From NCBI GenBank assembly GCA_019095985.1, contig CM032660.1, positions 42,179,220 to 42,243,219 on the forward strand: DNA of 64,000 nt, written 5' to 3'. This document shows positions 23,466-34,562 of this stretch, piece by piece. Origin of the DNA: Streblospio benedicti. Taxonomy: Eukaryota > Annelida > Polychaeta > Spionida > Spionidae. Position numbers and translations under genes: made by a program. How positions within the stretch are numbered: position 1 is the stretch's first letter; every line of letters begins with the position of its first letter. The notes under the pieces were generated by a model, which worked only from the letters and a program-made list of their open reading frames with translations, was not told where the DNA came from and did no database searches.

Positions 23466-25150
23466 TATAATGCCCTTTGAATATGTTATTTGTCAAACAC
23501 TATTTAACGATTCTGTAAATTTTTATGGTTGAAATCCCCTGAAGACAGATTTCTCAGATACTTATGTGGATTAAGGTCTATGTGTAGACTGCCAACATGC
23601 AGCCCATTTTTGCTGATGATTGTCAAATTGTTCTATGAAAAAGATAATGAACACAAATGACCTTTTAATATGATATTCTCCATACAATATTTTATCATTG
23701 TATAAATTTCTATGGCTGAAATCTGTGTAAGACAGGTTTGCCAGGTTCCTATGTCGATCAAGGGCTATGGCATTTATTCATGTCACAACTATATGTTTTT
23801 GATTGTCTTGGTTAAATTGTTGATTGGAAACAATCATGAAAATGCATCCCCATTTTGATTCTCTAAGATTGTTCAGTGAAAAATTGTGTGAACTGAAAAT
23901 GATGATATCAACGTAAATTTACATGTACCATGTTTGTAAAAGCCACATGATTAATCAAAGTACTCCCGTAAGGAATCAAAATTTAGTAATTACATTATTA
24001 CAATACTTTGAATTTTCGTTTAGCCTCATCAATAAGATGCTATTTCAATATAAGCTATATCCAACAAAGACATTAATAACAAAAATGTTAATGTATATTG
24101 ATTGTTACAAAAAAAAAAAAAAAAATAATAATATTCATATATTATAAGTATTTAAAAATGGGGTCCAAGGTCAAACTGTTTTTTACAGAAATTTGGATTA
24201 AGTCAAAGCGCTTATTATTATCGGGATTTAAGTGTATGCTAATCATGCTGTAAAAAATGGGAGCTAATCTGTATTTTCCCTGCTGTCACCAGATGCCGTT
24301 GAACAGCCTGGTCAAATTGAACCAGCGCCTCAACACATTGATGAACAACACGCTGCTTGCTCTCATGAGCAAGTGTCCGTCGTCCCCAGCCCCGTCACAG
24401 AGCAGTCAGGAGAGTCCGGAGAGTCCGGAGTAGGCAGTGATGAAGTATACTTATGGAACTGACAACTTACATAAATTTGAATGTATAATAATGTTTATAT
24501 GATTAACGTGAAGTACAAAACATGATGTTGGCAATTTGCTAGCCATTTGTTTATTTTAAATTTCAGGAGTATATTTCAAATTACATGATCAACATGTAAA
24601 TAAGGGATATAATAATGATATCATTTATGGTGTCTTGCAAATACTTTTTTGAATAATGTGTATCATTTGTTTGATTAATTTACTAGTAACATAAAATTAT
24701 AGCTTTTGTGAGAAATTCATTTTGTTGATAATGAAAAATAATGTTTATTAGAAAAGAAGCTGTAAATGTTAAAAACCATGTAAATATTTATTGATTACTG
24801 TGAGATTATGGAGAATGTATGGAATTACGGTTTTATCAAGCATCAATGTACATTACAAAGTAATTTATCAGATCTTAACTGTTTTGTTTTTAAATCAAAG
24901 TTATGCCAAAATAAGCATTTGCAATGAATTTCCTATTTATATTTGATGGCAATTTTGAAATTTTATCATTGTTGATACATGTATGCATGATTAAAAAGTT
25001 ATTACAGTTTAAAAAAAAAAAAAAAAAAAAAATCCCCATTTAATATGTTATTCTCTATACAATATTGTATCACTGTGTCAATTTTTATGGTTAAAACCCA
25101 CATAAGACAGATTTGCCAGGCTCCTAGGTACAGCAAGGTCTGTGATGGAA
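23466..25150 (+). repeat. Three imperfect copies of an about 120-bp unit
   Basis: Units at 23466-23590, 23655-23780 and 25040-25150 share TAATATGtTATTCTC.aTACaATATT...TTTTATGG.TgAAA..C...TAAGACAGaTTTgCCAGG.TCCTA. The right arm has the same three units at 39780-39880, 39960-40080 and 40150-40270, contiguous there, so an insertion split the left set. Confidence 0.75.
23856..25031 (+). mobile_element. Retrotransposed insertion with poly(A) and target duplication
   Basis: Absent from the right arm, where ATGCATCCCCATTTAATATG is uninterrupted. Flanked by ATCCCCATTT at 23846-23855 and 25032-25041. Its 3' end is a run of about 21 A (25011 on), with ATTAAA at 24990-24995 as poly(A) signal. Inside, after CTGCTGTCACCAG, a GC-rich stretch (24292-24435) reads MPLNSLVKLNQRLNTLMNNT to a Ser/Pro/Glu-rich end and TAG, followed by an A/T-rich 3'-UTR-like tail. 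It looks like a copy of the 3' part of a host transcript, perhaps with retained intron upstream. The parent gene is unknown. Confidence 0.75.
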
Positions 25151-25829
25151 ACGTCATGGATTTAGACCTATATATTGGCCCATACAAGGTTTCCAAGAGT
25201 GTTTGATACCATAACTGAATCTAATATTGGTACCATCAGGTTTACTTATGGTATTGTTCACTAACTATTTCATACATATTTTACCAAGATTGTATATGAA
25301 ACTGGCAGAGTACTTCAGTACTAGTAGTCGCAGTAGATCTAGAACTAGTAACGATACATATAACTAGCCAAATGTTGACACTTCTACTAACAATGTCATG
25401 GTTTTAAATTAGGTGTGTGTATGTAAATATCTACATATACTTTTTCAAATTTTCTTTATATTTTCTCTTCAACTAAATAAATAGAACATATTGATATATG
25501 TTGTGAATATTTGCTGCTCTTCATACAGGCTAGACATAAAAAATGTAAGCTAAGATTATATTTTGCTACAATCATGTTTTTTCTACATTACAGTCGCAAT
25601 GAATTGTAAGTAATATGAAGCACCGATCACCTTCATTTATTTTGGTGAGAAAAATTTCATATTTCTAGGGAATGCATCAATTAGAATAATACTTAAGTGC
25701 TTTCAATGTAGTTTTCCATCGTAGTATCTGTATTCAATTCTCACCTTTGGAAATATTGTGTAATATTGACTATATTTGTATTTACATGCATTTGTAGTAA
25801 GGAATGTTATGAATTTTACAAGTGTACAG

Positions 25830-27151
25830 GCAGACCAGGTTGCAGAGGCAGAAGCGATTGTCAAGCATGATGACGATGTTGTATACAATATGAATGAAGG
25901 TAATCTCCAAGGGTAATCCCATAGACTTGCATTTTCATGCTAGATCTACCAGGTTAAATACAGTATTTATTCATATATGTAGTAATGTGTATTATTGTGT
26001 GTATTTTGAAATGAATGTTAAAATATTACAGATGCTCTACAGGCAGACATGTTGGTGACAAAGAACGAACAACATCCGATATGGTATGATATACATTTTC
26101 CTAAACTTCCTTCCAAAAAACCAAATGATAATCATGTACATTACAAATATCAGCTTGCTAAGGACAAATTTAAATCTGTAAAAATAGAGTCCATGATACC
26201 TAAGATGAAAAAGACAAAAAAATCAAGTAATGTAATCACCTGTATCAACACCAGGGAAGAAAAGCAGCACAGAATTCAAGTTGTGACTTATGCCCGAAAA
26301 AATTTAGCTCCAATCACGGACTAGAGTTACACAAGCGGATGATCCACACAAAAGAGCCACAATACCAGTGCAAGTTGCATCTGGAATCTCACCAGATGCA
26401 GCATCTGGGGGTGAGTAACCTATTGATAAATGCAATGTGAGCATATGCAAAATTATTGTAGTTAATGAGAAACACAAATAAATATTAACAAAGAAAATAT
26501 TAATTTATCAACATTATATGTTATTTATTCACCAGTTCATACAAATTTTCATGTCATTGCTTTTCAGATTAAAAAGTATAAATGCACAATTTGTGAGAGA
26601 GAGAGTATACACACAAAAAAAACTCATTATCCATCAAAAGCAACACCATGGAGATGTGGATAGTGTTAAATGTTCAGAATGTGGCAAAGCGGTCACAGCT
26701 AATAAGAAAGTGAATTTAGAAAGAAAGTAACTATTATCAACGTTTTCCAGCTCTACAAGTCTCCTTATCAAATACAATGACTCAACAAAGTAAAATTCAA
26801 CTACATCACAATATCATTATAAAGTATTAAAATATTACAGGACAAAGAGATTAACATTGAATACAGAGAATCCACCAGTTAGTTCTAACACCAGGAGCAT
26901 CCAGGTCTCAACAATCATGGTTCCTGCATCAGAATCCAACCTGGCAACTGGCCAACTACAAAGATCACCAACATCCCAATACCACATCAGACTTGAAAGA
27001 TGTTCCTCTTTGGGTGGAGATTTAGAATGATTTCATTAGGGAACAAGGTGCTACCAACCCTTGTGATGGAAACTTATCTGTATCCAATCTGCCTGATACA
27101 ACAGAAAGTCTATTAAATATTGTATCAAATTCTCATAGTGTCAAGTATGTC
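25830..27151 (+). pseudogene. C2H2 zinc-finger gene, left-arm copy
   Basis: Exons: 25830-25899 (ADQVAEAEAIVKHDDDVVYN), 26032-26410 (basic region, then CDLCPKKFSSNHGLELHKRM), 26568-26730 (KYKCTICERE... and VKCSECGKAVTAN), and a last one from about 26840. All are bounded by AG and GT signals. The third exon lacks about 135 bases present in the right arm, losing half of finger 3 and all of finger 4. The last exon has TAG at 27023-27025 after DVPLWVEI, also present in the right arm. Probably a nuclear DNA-binding protein before decay. Confidence 0.6.
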
Positions 27152-27465
27152 TGATATTGGGTTGGATCAGATATAATGTATCGACAATGCGGGTAACAGC
27201 AGAGCACATTATGGACTGGCTGCAATGCAGTATAAGTCTAGACAACTTGATGTAGGGTGACGTTGTCCACCGATTTCCCTGCAAGCATCTCCTTCACCCT
27301 TTCTGCATGCGCACCTGGCTCAAAGTAGATAGAACGTGCCCAGTGTGAGGCAGGAATCCTGTGTTTGGGAATGATCCATCACCCGGTCAACAACAAGGAG
27401 ATCGCGATCTACAAGTTCACGGACAGTGTCCAATGCTTGAACGAGCACGACTCAGCCAAACTTAT
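27152..27465 (+). pseudogene. RING-H2 finger fragment in a left-arm-only insert
   Basis: Frame 27256-27348 reads DVVHRFPCKHLLHPFCMRTW then LKVDRTCPV and TGA. C-x-H-x2-H-x2-C...C-P-V is the second half of a RING-H2 ubiquitin-ligase finger; the stop falls exactly where the last zinc-binding Cys should be. A further frame from 27370 (MIHHPVNNKEIAIYKFTDSV...) looks exon-like. The block is GC-richer than its neighbours, and the right arm has no such segment between TCTGA and the shared TTGTACAACACA. First-half RING Cys residues are absent. Confidence 0.5.
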
Positions 27466-27750
27466 CTTCCTGCATTGTACAACACACTATGCCGGTTACA
27501 AAGAATTTATCTGCTCAGCAAAAATTCATTAAAGCTATCATAGATGAATTGAACTATTTGAATTTAATGGTAAACATTAAACACGCATGTTATGTAGTTT
27601 CAAACAGTTGGGCAATTTGTTAATACTGATGTGCACGCAATGTGATGTAGTAAAACCATCTTGTTTTGAAATAGACTAATTGGTGTATTTGAATCGCTTT
27701 TATGGTATAAAATGTATTTTCTTCTTAACAAAAGCCAAGAATAGTTGAAC

Positions 27751-28994
27751 TTAAAGTCAAGAGAACAGGTAACTACCGCAACAACAAAACTAAACTTAAC
27801 TGGATTATGGAGCGAGCGATGATACGAGCCATCGCAATGTTATGCTTATGGGAGAAATTGTGCAATACATTTTGAATGCACACAGCTCAATAACACTTTA
27901 GACTTTAGCTTTCTCACTTACATACATAACAGATAATATATTTTCCTTTCATCCCATAGTAAAATTAACTATAAACAATAGCATTTAGTATATTTAATTG
28001 AAGTTGAAACTGTGAAATCGTTGCATGATCCTAAAAAGTCCACTGACAATATCAGCAGGCGACGACAGGTATAATGACAATAAAAAACACCACACAGCTA
28101 TTGGATCATATCTCTGTTATACATTGTCGTATTAATATATGATTTTGATGGAAATAATTTGCAGTAATATGTGATTCCGTTCATATATATAAGTCTATGT
28201 AAGTGTTTCAAGTAAATAGTTTAATTTGACCATTAATCATATGCATCGCCATATTTAACACTCCGCGTTCGGCTGGAGCTGTCAAATGAATGGGCTATTA
28301 CTCGATTTTGTCCAAATCGGACTTGTTGTATATTTCATTATTCATTATGGTAAAATAAGAAACTAGACAGGTTATAAAAACATTCTGATAAGAATCATAT
28401 GAGCTACTAAGGGATGAATGTTCATTTTGGGCACGTTTATGTCGGTAGGTTTCCCTCAGGATGCTTTCAATGAATTGTGAACAGGTTTCCAAGAATACAT
28501 ACGTTTGTAATTTTCAATGTACGTTTTTATCATTTGACCATACGTTGTACGTTTCTATAGTTTGCGAGGGCTGTGAATAAAAAGTCAAGAGAGGTAAGAA
28601 TATTTTTTATTTATACAACAAAATGGATGGAAGCAGAAAAGACATGGAATTACCAAAGGTGGAAAATGACACCATGGATAAAATTCTCGCTAAACAGAAT
28701 GCTGAAAATCTCGCGTTCAAAACTGAACTGGCGATGAAAAATCTTGAAATAGAAGGAATGAAGACAAAGTTGAAGGAAGTATTGAGTGTGGCATCAACAA
28801 TGACTGCTGCAACTGAACAGCGAGAAACACTGATGGAAGAACTCAAACAAATATCCAGCCCCAGATCAAATGACTAGACTCACGCCATTTTCTGGTCGTG
28901 TTTCTTAGCATGATCCACTGACAGCTAATTCGCGCAAAAGAACCAATTTGAATTACCGGTAGGTACATCTCGCAAAAGAACTTCCAACATCTAG
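27751..28994 (+). mobile_element. 1.24-kb insertion with 8-bp target duplication
   Basis: AGTTGAAC occurs at 27743-27750 and 28995-29002; the right arm has it once in uninterrupted sequence (37296-37303 region). No clear terminal inverted repeats or poly(A) tail. Eight-base duplications are made by hAT and P-like transposons and a few others, so a non-autonomous DNA element is likely. AAAGTCAAGAG at its start recurs at 28581. It holds an intact 84-codon coiled-coil frame. Confidence 0.7.
28623..28877 (+). CDS. 84-residue coiled-coil protein of unknown role
   Basis: ATG to TAG with no break: MDGSRKDMELPKVENDTMDK, then a long Glu/Lys/Leu-rich helix with heptad-like spacing. The ATG follows ACAACAAA, a good animal start context. 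A GTAAGA upstream (28592) suggests a 5' intron. It sits inside the 8-bp-flanked insertion, so it is probably element-borne. No family recognised. Confidence 0.35.
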   Translation: MDGSRKDMELPKVENDTMDKILAKQNAENLAFKTELAMKNLEIEGMKTKLKEVLSVASTMTAATEQRETLMEELKQISSPRSND

Positions 28995-29625
28995 AGTTGA
29001 ACAACTTTTGATCAAAATGTCTTCAATATCAATCGACAAGCAATTGACAGTTGTCGTTCACAATATAATAAACCTATGGATTCAAATTCATTATTGCAAT
29101 TATCAAATGTTATTTTCATATAGAGTCCAACTAATACACCCCAGCACTGTGACATTGATTTATCAAAAAGAACTAAGTGATGTGCCACTAGTTTTACTGG
29201 GTGAACTAATATCATCATATATTTTTCTGTGACTGGCGCCAAACACAAATATTTATATTAAAGTCATCCTAATTCAGTATATCATATTAATATTATATAT
29301 ATGAACAACTGTATATACATTTTTCCCAAGTTTACTTGCCTTGAGGGGTTGACTTTATTTTTTATTAGCTAACAAACACTGTTATGTTGCACTTGGCTGT
29401 AGTAAAGCAGTTCGGTTCCATAATAAATTTATGTTAATTAGCTGCTCGGTGCATTAATTTTGTCCAATGTCAACTGTGGGAGATTAAAAAATCTCCCACT
29501 GCTGTTTCATTCATGAATTTGCATGAAAGTGGGAGAAATTATTATATACAATGAAATATTAGAAAATATGTTATTGTTTTTTGGGGGTGCTAAAACTGAA
29601 CATGATTCTGAAGTGAATTTCAGAA

Positions 29626-29778
29626 ATGTACAGTGCCGTAAACTTTGTGGAAAAGGAAGAGGTCGAGGCAGTGCCAACGGCTTGGTTGAATAGAACAAGA
29701 AATGGCTGTTGGTGGCCCCCAGAGAACGCAAAGAAATCCATCACAAAGCTTCAACCTCCAATGGACAACTGGGAATAG
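29626..29778 (+). CDS. DUF4806-type leader exon or short protein
   Basis: After AATTTCAG an ATG opens MYSAVNFVEKEEVEAVPTAW followed by LNRTRNGCWWPPENAKKSIT and PPMDNW, then TAG. The pattern VeFvee..VEaVP..Wl.....WWPp......k.....P...W is the N-terminal module that precedes DUF4806 in many invertebrate proteins, probably a chromatin or DNA-binding module (role not established). Here the frame ends just after the module, where other members continue. It lies just outside the left arm's inner edge. Confidence 0.5.
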   Translation: MYSAVNFVEKEEVEAVPTAWLNRTRNGCWWPPENAKKSITKLQPPMDNWE

Positions 29779-30079
29779 TGATTGTTATCCTGCATGTTTG
29801 GTCATTTAACATAAATGCAATTTTGGTTGACTACAAATGGTCATTAGATGTATTTTGCTTGACTAGTGAGAGTGAATCATAATATGTACCCAGCAATGTA
29901 CACGAAGTGCAGATAATAAGATCAGAAGGTTTGTATTCCACTAAATTATAAAAAAAATATATCGATTATATTTATATATTTTAAAGTTGAAATTGATAGT
30001 ACACATATTAAAGAATATCTAGTAAAAATTTCATGGCATTTGACCGCCAAGTTTTATACGGCATCTGGCACCTTAACAC

Positions 30080-30260
30080 TTACAGTGTGGGGGGCTATAG
30101 TGTCCTTCAGGCGGTAGAAGACGTTTGTCTAGGAAAGCTGGACTATCAGTTGAGGGATTATAAGCGCATCGTTCTGTTAATAGGAACAAACAACATTTCA
30201 TTGCTCTTACCCCACCGATTGGTTCATGGTTTGATTTTGTTAGTCATCTCGCAGTAGAGA
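30080..30260 (+). pseudogene. SGNH/GDSL-hydrolase-like fragment
   Basis: Reads GGYSVLQAVEDVCLGKLDYQ then RDYKRIVLLIGTNNIS. The hydrophobic strand ending in IGTNN is block III of SGNH hydrolases (G-x-N-D). Block I (GDS) and the DxxH block were not seen. Such modules are carried by several invertebrate retroelements and by NADAR-associated proteins. It is decayed and partial. Confidence 0.45.
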
Positions 30261-30638
30261 AAGAACAATCATGCCTTCTACTTCAAGTCTCGATGTTTTC
30301 AAGGGCTTAAAAAAATTTAAAAATTCAAATTTCAGTGCCAGATCACACTGATCTGAAGGATTTCATCTAGAAAGCAAAAAGGAAAGTGACTCATTTGATG
30401 TGATTGTGGAAGAAGCGTATTTTATGGTCTACTGAGACACATCTAGTAAGTATCAGCCAGAAATTTGTGTTCCTGGTATTCGTTGTAGACTCTTTCTTGA
30501 TGAGAAGAAATCTGCTACCCCTTGCAAAAAATCCAATGTTTTTTATCACAGCATTTTAAATCATCCGGCAGACAATCGTGAAACAATTAAAAATGTATTA
30601 GATCAACTGAAAGATCAGAAGATGTCTATATGTCTCAA

Positions 30639-30800
30639 GAAAAGATTATGGACTCCGTTATACTACCAGCAATGACATATGGAGCAGAGACATGGTCCCT
30701 AACGAAACGACAAAAAGAAAAACTGGCTGTAACACAAAGAAGCATGGAAAGAGCAATGCTTGAGTCACGAGAAGAGATAAGATCAGAAATCAAGAGATAA
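30639..30800 (+). mobile_element. LINE reverse-transcriptase C-terminus, fragment
   Basis: Reads MDSVILPAMTYGAETWSLTK followed by RQKEKLAVTQRSMERAML and a decayed IR-rich tail to TAA near 30800. LPAMTYGaETWsLtk....L...qrsMERaML is a hallmark of the end of many non-LTR retrotransposon polyproteins. The palm and endonuclease domains are absent; typical 5' truncation. Confidence 0.75.
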
Positions 30801-31372
30801 GGGAAAGAACACGGTGGATGACATCATCGAACAAGCGGACACGATGACGATGATGATTTCCTTAAAAGTGGTAAGTTCAACTCTTTGATTGTAGGTGGTG
30901 ATTTCAAAACTTATGATCACTTGGTTACCCTTAAGTACCAATATGATTACGATATTTCCTGGATGCATGCCATAATTAGAGATTTTCATGTAATCAAAAA
31001 TTTTCAAACTGTTTTGATGAAGATCTACTGGCATGCAGGACTATCTATTAATTATCTATTAATTAATAGATTTGAATTTTAATATTTGCTGTTATGTCAA
31101 GCAAGAATTTTCACATCGAAAAAAGGGAAGTATTAAAAATTGCATCATATCGCCATTTTAAAAATGACCGTTTTTGTTATATCTTGTTTAGAATTCAATT
31201 TTCTACAAGACTGTTAAATTTTAAATCATATGACCGCTTAAAACTTTTGTTTATGACACATTATGTTGCCAGACAACACATATTTGCGATTTGACGCTAT
31301 GTTATTTTACTGGTAAAACCTGGGTTCAAACAAGAAAAACAACATTTTTTTGGTCGGCCCTTTTGATATTTT
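30801..31372. other. No gene recognised
   Basis: A 65-codon frame (30885-31082, IVGGDFKTYDHLVTLKYQYD...) looks protein-like but unassigned. ATTAATTATCTATTAATTAATAG short repeats follow at 31050. Confidence 0.3.
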
Positions 31373-31467
31373 TAAAGTTGAAATTGATAGTACACATATT
31401 AAAGAATATCTAGTAAAAATTTCATGACATTTGACCCGCCAAGTTTTTATACGGCACCTGGCACCTT

Positions 31468-31567
31468 NNNNNNNNNNNNNNNNNNNNNNNNNNNNNNNNN
31501 NNNNNNNNNNNNNNNNNNNNNNNNNNNNNNNNNNNNNNNNNNNNNNNNNNNNNNNNNNNNNNNNNNN
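31468..31567. other. Assembly gap (100 N)
   Basis: Exactly 100 undetermined bases, the usual placeholder for a gap of unknown size. It truncates the NADAR frame and the second direct-repeat copy. Confidence 1.
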
Positions 31568-31812
31568 GCCCAAAAACTCATTGCTTGTGTCCTCGATAAA
31601 GGTGTCCAAACAGACTAGGCGTTGCCTAAAGGCTGTGCATTGGTGGAATTTGGCTTCCAGCAGCTCTTTGATAACGGACACTCTAATGTCCATCCATTGT
31701 GGACAATGTGTGCCTTGTTCGATCGTTTGACAGGCTAACATATAGGCATCTCGTGGTGTTGCCATACTCTTGTGGTGATACAAAGTTATCCTGACAGTAA
31801 CCATGGTACTGT
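31568..31812 (-). pseudogene. NADAR-domain fragment
   Basis: On the - strand: ATPRDAYMLACQTIEQGTHC, QWMDIRVSVIKELLEAKFHQ, then FIEDTSNEFLG running into the gap. M..vl.aKF.Q...~r..Ll...~~fIEdt..~~wG is the C-terminal half of NADAR (YbiA-like) domains, which hydrolyse N-glycosidic bonds of riboflavin or ADP-ribose intermediates. The N-terminal half (F..F....~) was not found upstream. SGNH fragments nearby on the other strand suggest remnants of one invertebrate SGNH/NADAR-bearing element, rearranged. Function is lost or unprovable here. Confidence 0.5.
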
Positions 31813-31879
31813 AATTTTTGCAGTGGACAATGGTGTTCAAGTGATGGCAGTTTTACTTCCATGTACATCAAATGCTCCA

Positions 31880-34562
31880 GATAAAAATTAGATAATAGAT
31901 GTTTATTTCCCCCAAATTAAAAACAGATAATATCACTGGGATTTGAATCCTCAACACTTAATATTTTACTCTGTAAATTTAGACATGATAAAATAAAATC
32001 ACAGTATGAACTAATTCTTTTTCTGAAGCACATAGGAAAACAGTTAACATTTTAATTAGCACTTTTCATTTCAATCGTGATAAAATATCCCTTGGTGATG
32101 AATTAAAAACTTTAAAGAATCGCATACTTTACATATACAATACAGTTTTTAGACATTTTTAGACATTTTATACCAAATGCACTTCATAAATATCATTGTT
32201 GTTGTTGTATCAGATGTTCCTTTTGGCTGAATGATTTCTAGCATACAGAAAACTGATGGTCTTTCTGTGGATTTTCTTGTGTGTGGTCAAGTACTGTACA
32301 GATTCTATTTGTTTGAATTGCACCTTCAATATAATATTCAGTAAAGACAAGTGCAAGCGTCCGTCCGTCCACACTTCGCCTATCAGAAGGCCTTTGAATG
32401 ATCTGACATGAAAGCCTATTCTAAAAGCTTCTTTGTGATCCAAAGGTAGCTAGTTGTTTGGCTAATTTGAGGTCATCTGCTAAAGAACATAGTTTCTATT
32501 CCTAGAACAGCAATCTATTTTCAGAGCAGCTGTACACTGTACAGCTACTGTATTTGGGTATGTTCTTATTTAAGCATGTGGTACTGTTTATTTGTAATGG
32601 AGAAGTTTTAATCAAGATGACATACTTGATGGTTTGGTAGATCGTTAACCATGCGTACTGCTGCTTGTGCAGCTGTTACTAATGAATACTCTAGTTTTAG
32701 AGGCTATAATAGGCCAGGATGTTCGAGGCTGTATATTTAATATCAATGGGATTCCCAGGGGTTTGTAAAAGACGTCATACCTATTAAGGCTAGAGGCTGT
32801 TAGACTGCAAAACATAACCAGCCGCAAAATATAACCAGTTATGTTTTGCGTTAACGCAAAACGTAACCACACTCCCGAAAATGGACCTGGTTTTTTAAAA
32901 CATTTGTTTACCTACAAGAAATGAATATCATATTTGGTTCATTTCTTTAAGATAACTTTACGGAAACCAAAGGCTTATTTTCTTAGGAATGAATAAATTT
33001 TCTTCGTTACTTTTTGGAAGGCCAAATGTATTATTTGCACATGTATAACTGGTGGAAAAGAGTCTGGAGGCAACACAATCACTTTACAGGCATCCTCGTC
33101 ATCTTCCATTCACTGAGTTTATTAACAAAATACTTAATTAATTTGACAAACATATATTTAAATATGACCTTTAAGTATATACTTTGTTACATTCTGAACT
33201 TGCTGTCAGCATATTGATCAGTTTAAATTAGTCCGTAACAAAGCATTATGCATTGTATCAAATTACCTGTGTTATGTATTGGTGGCCCAAGTGTTGTATG
33301 GAACTTAAGCAGAACTTTAAATAAATGTGTGAGAGAGACACAGACGCGCAACGGCCATTTTTAACTTAACTTTATTTCCGGGTGACGCCCAGCAGGTGCT
33401 CCACAAGGTTTCAGGATAGCAACACAATTTATTGTAAATACATAACATTCTCACCAATTTAAATTTAAATATAAAACAAAACCACAACGAATCTTAAGTT
33501 CAATCAGTTGAACAGTCTTAACTAGTAAATGTTAAACAATTACACAATACAATTTCTAACACAATTATTTAGGCACAATTGTGCAATACATATAGTGAAT
33601 GATAGTCCAGGAACGTCATGAAGTAGTTACGAAAGTCTTCTGGCAAATCTGACACTGGAGTTGTGCGGTTGGTGATTACCATTAAGGTGAACTACATGGA
33701 GATTTTTTCTCAGGCACACTCTGGAAGAAACTATAAACACAATCGTGATATCCACAGGTCAGAGGTTCCAGAACATGACCTTTAGTAGTCACTTTACATT
33801 TGTTCAATGAGTCGGGGTGGTGGTTTCTGAAACTGAAAGTGTTGCATTTTTATGAAATCGAGCCCTTTGAACCCACGCCTGGCGGAACCACTGGGAGTTT
33901 CCCTGCTGTTGCTGCTTTTCTATGTGTTCTGAATTGTTGACAAATTGTCTATTGTACTTCCAAGATTGTTGCATCTGATCCAGATTGCCTATTAGGGGGC
34001 TACCCTTTTTGGCCCAAAGGTTTGGCTGCGCCACTTATTCTTGTTGCTCATAGTCAGCTTCGCAAACTTGTGACCTATATTTGATGGGATATTTCATCAG
34101 CAGACAGCTTTAATCATCATTTGTATAAAACATTTTGATGTTGTTTCTTCAGTCTTGGAAAAATCAACTCACAGTGGGGTCCCATATTGTACATGCTAGC
34201 TTATCACAAGGCCTTTAAAATGATCTGACATGAAGGCCCATTCTAAAAGCTTCTCTATGATGCAAATCTTGCTAAATGTTTTGTAAAATTGACGTCATCA
34301 CCTAAAAGCACATGACTTCTAATTTTTCATCACTAATAGTTTGTAAATATCGGTGTGCAACAATTTCATTTTATCAAAACAACTACACTGTATACAAAAA
34401 AAACACATGTGTCAACTGGTAGATATTCAGGAGTTTCTCGTCCTCTTGACGAGTAGCACTTTTTCACCTTATCCTGACACTGTACCAACACATGCAACAT
34501 CGTAACACACTTTATCTCTTACTCTTACCTCTTACTCTATACATATGTCTAATAATTACCTT
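31880..34562. other. Repeat-rich, no gene recognised
   Basis: Holds two copies of a dispersed repeat (32387-32440 and 34203-34262, sharing ATGATCTGACATGAA.GCC.ATTCTAAAAGCTTCT) and a nested palindrome at 32806-32871. No coding frame with a recognisable domain. Confidence 0.45.
32806..32871. repeat. Nested palindrome of a 13-base unit
   Basis: GCAAAACATAACCAG and GCAAAATATAACCAG lie in tandem, then GTTATGTTTTGCG and CGCAAAACGTAAC meet head to head around GCGTTAACGC. Four copies of one motif, two orientations. Could be a MITE terminus or clustered protein-binding sites. Confidence 0.7.

Larger units (their letters stand above)
19499..29266 (+). repeat. Left arm of a giant inverted repeat
   Basis: Matches 37104-45104 in reverse complement over its whole length, with visible substitutions and indels. 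Outer edge at ATGCATGGTGAAATG (19499). Inner edge at TGTGACTGGCGccAAACACAAATATTTATATT (ends near 29266). It carries a 5'-truncated Kolobok/LDETHE gene set and a C2H2 gene, plus private insertions at 23856-25031, about 27152-27465 and 27751-28994. Confidence 0.9.
29990..31467 (+). repeat. Direct repeat flanking the assembly gap (29990-30054 and 31373-31467)
   Basis: AAAGTTGAAATTGATAGTAC and the next about 75 bases occur twice, 1.38 kb apart, with few changes. The first copy continues into an SGNH-like frame; the second runs into the gap. The hidden bases therefore probably include a second SGNH-like copy, or the gap marks a collapsed or mis-joined repeat. Confidence 0.8.

Noticed and set aside
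31424-31730. Open frames running through the N gap
   Set aside because: They are open only because undetermined bases cannot produce stops; only the NADAR part beyond the gap has real similarity.
33335-33420. Possible gene end (GC-richer patch with a - strand AATAAA at about 33370)
   Set aside because: No coding frame precedes it on the - strand.
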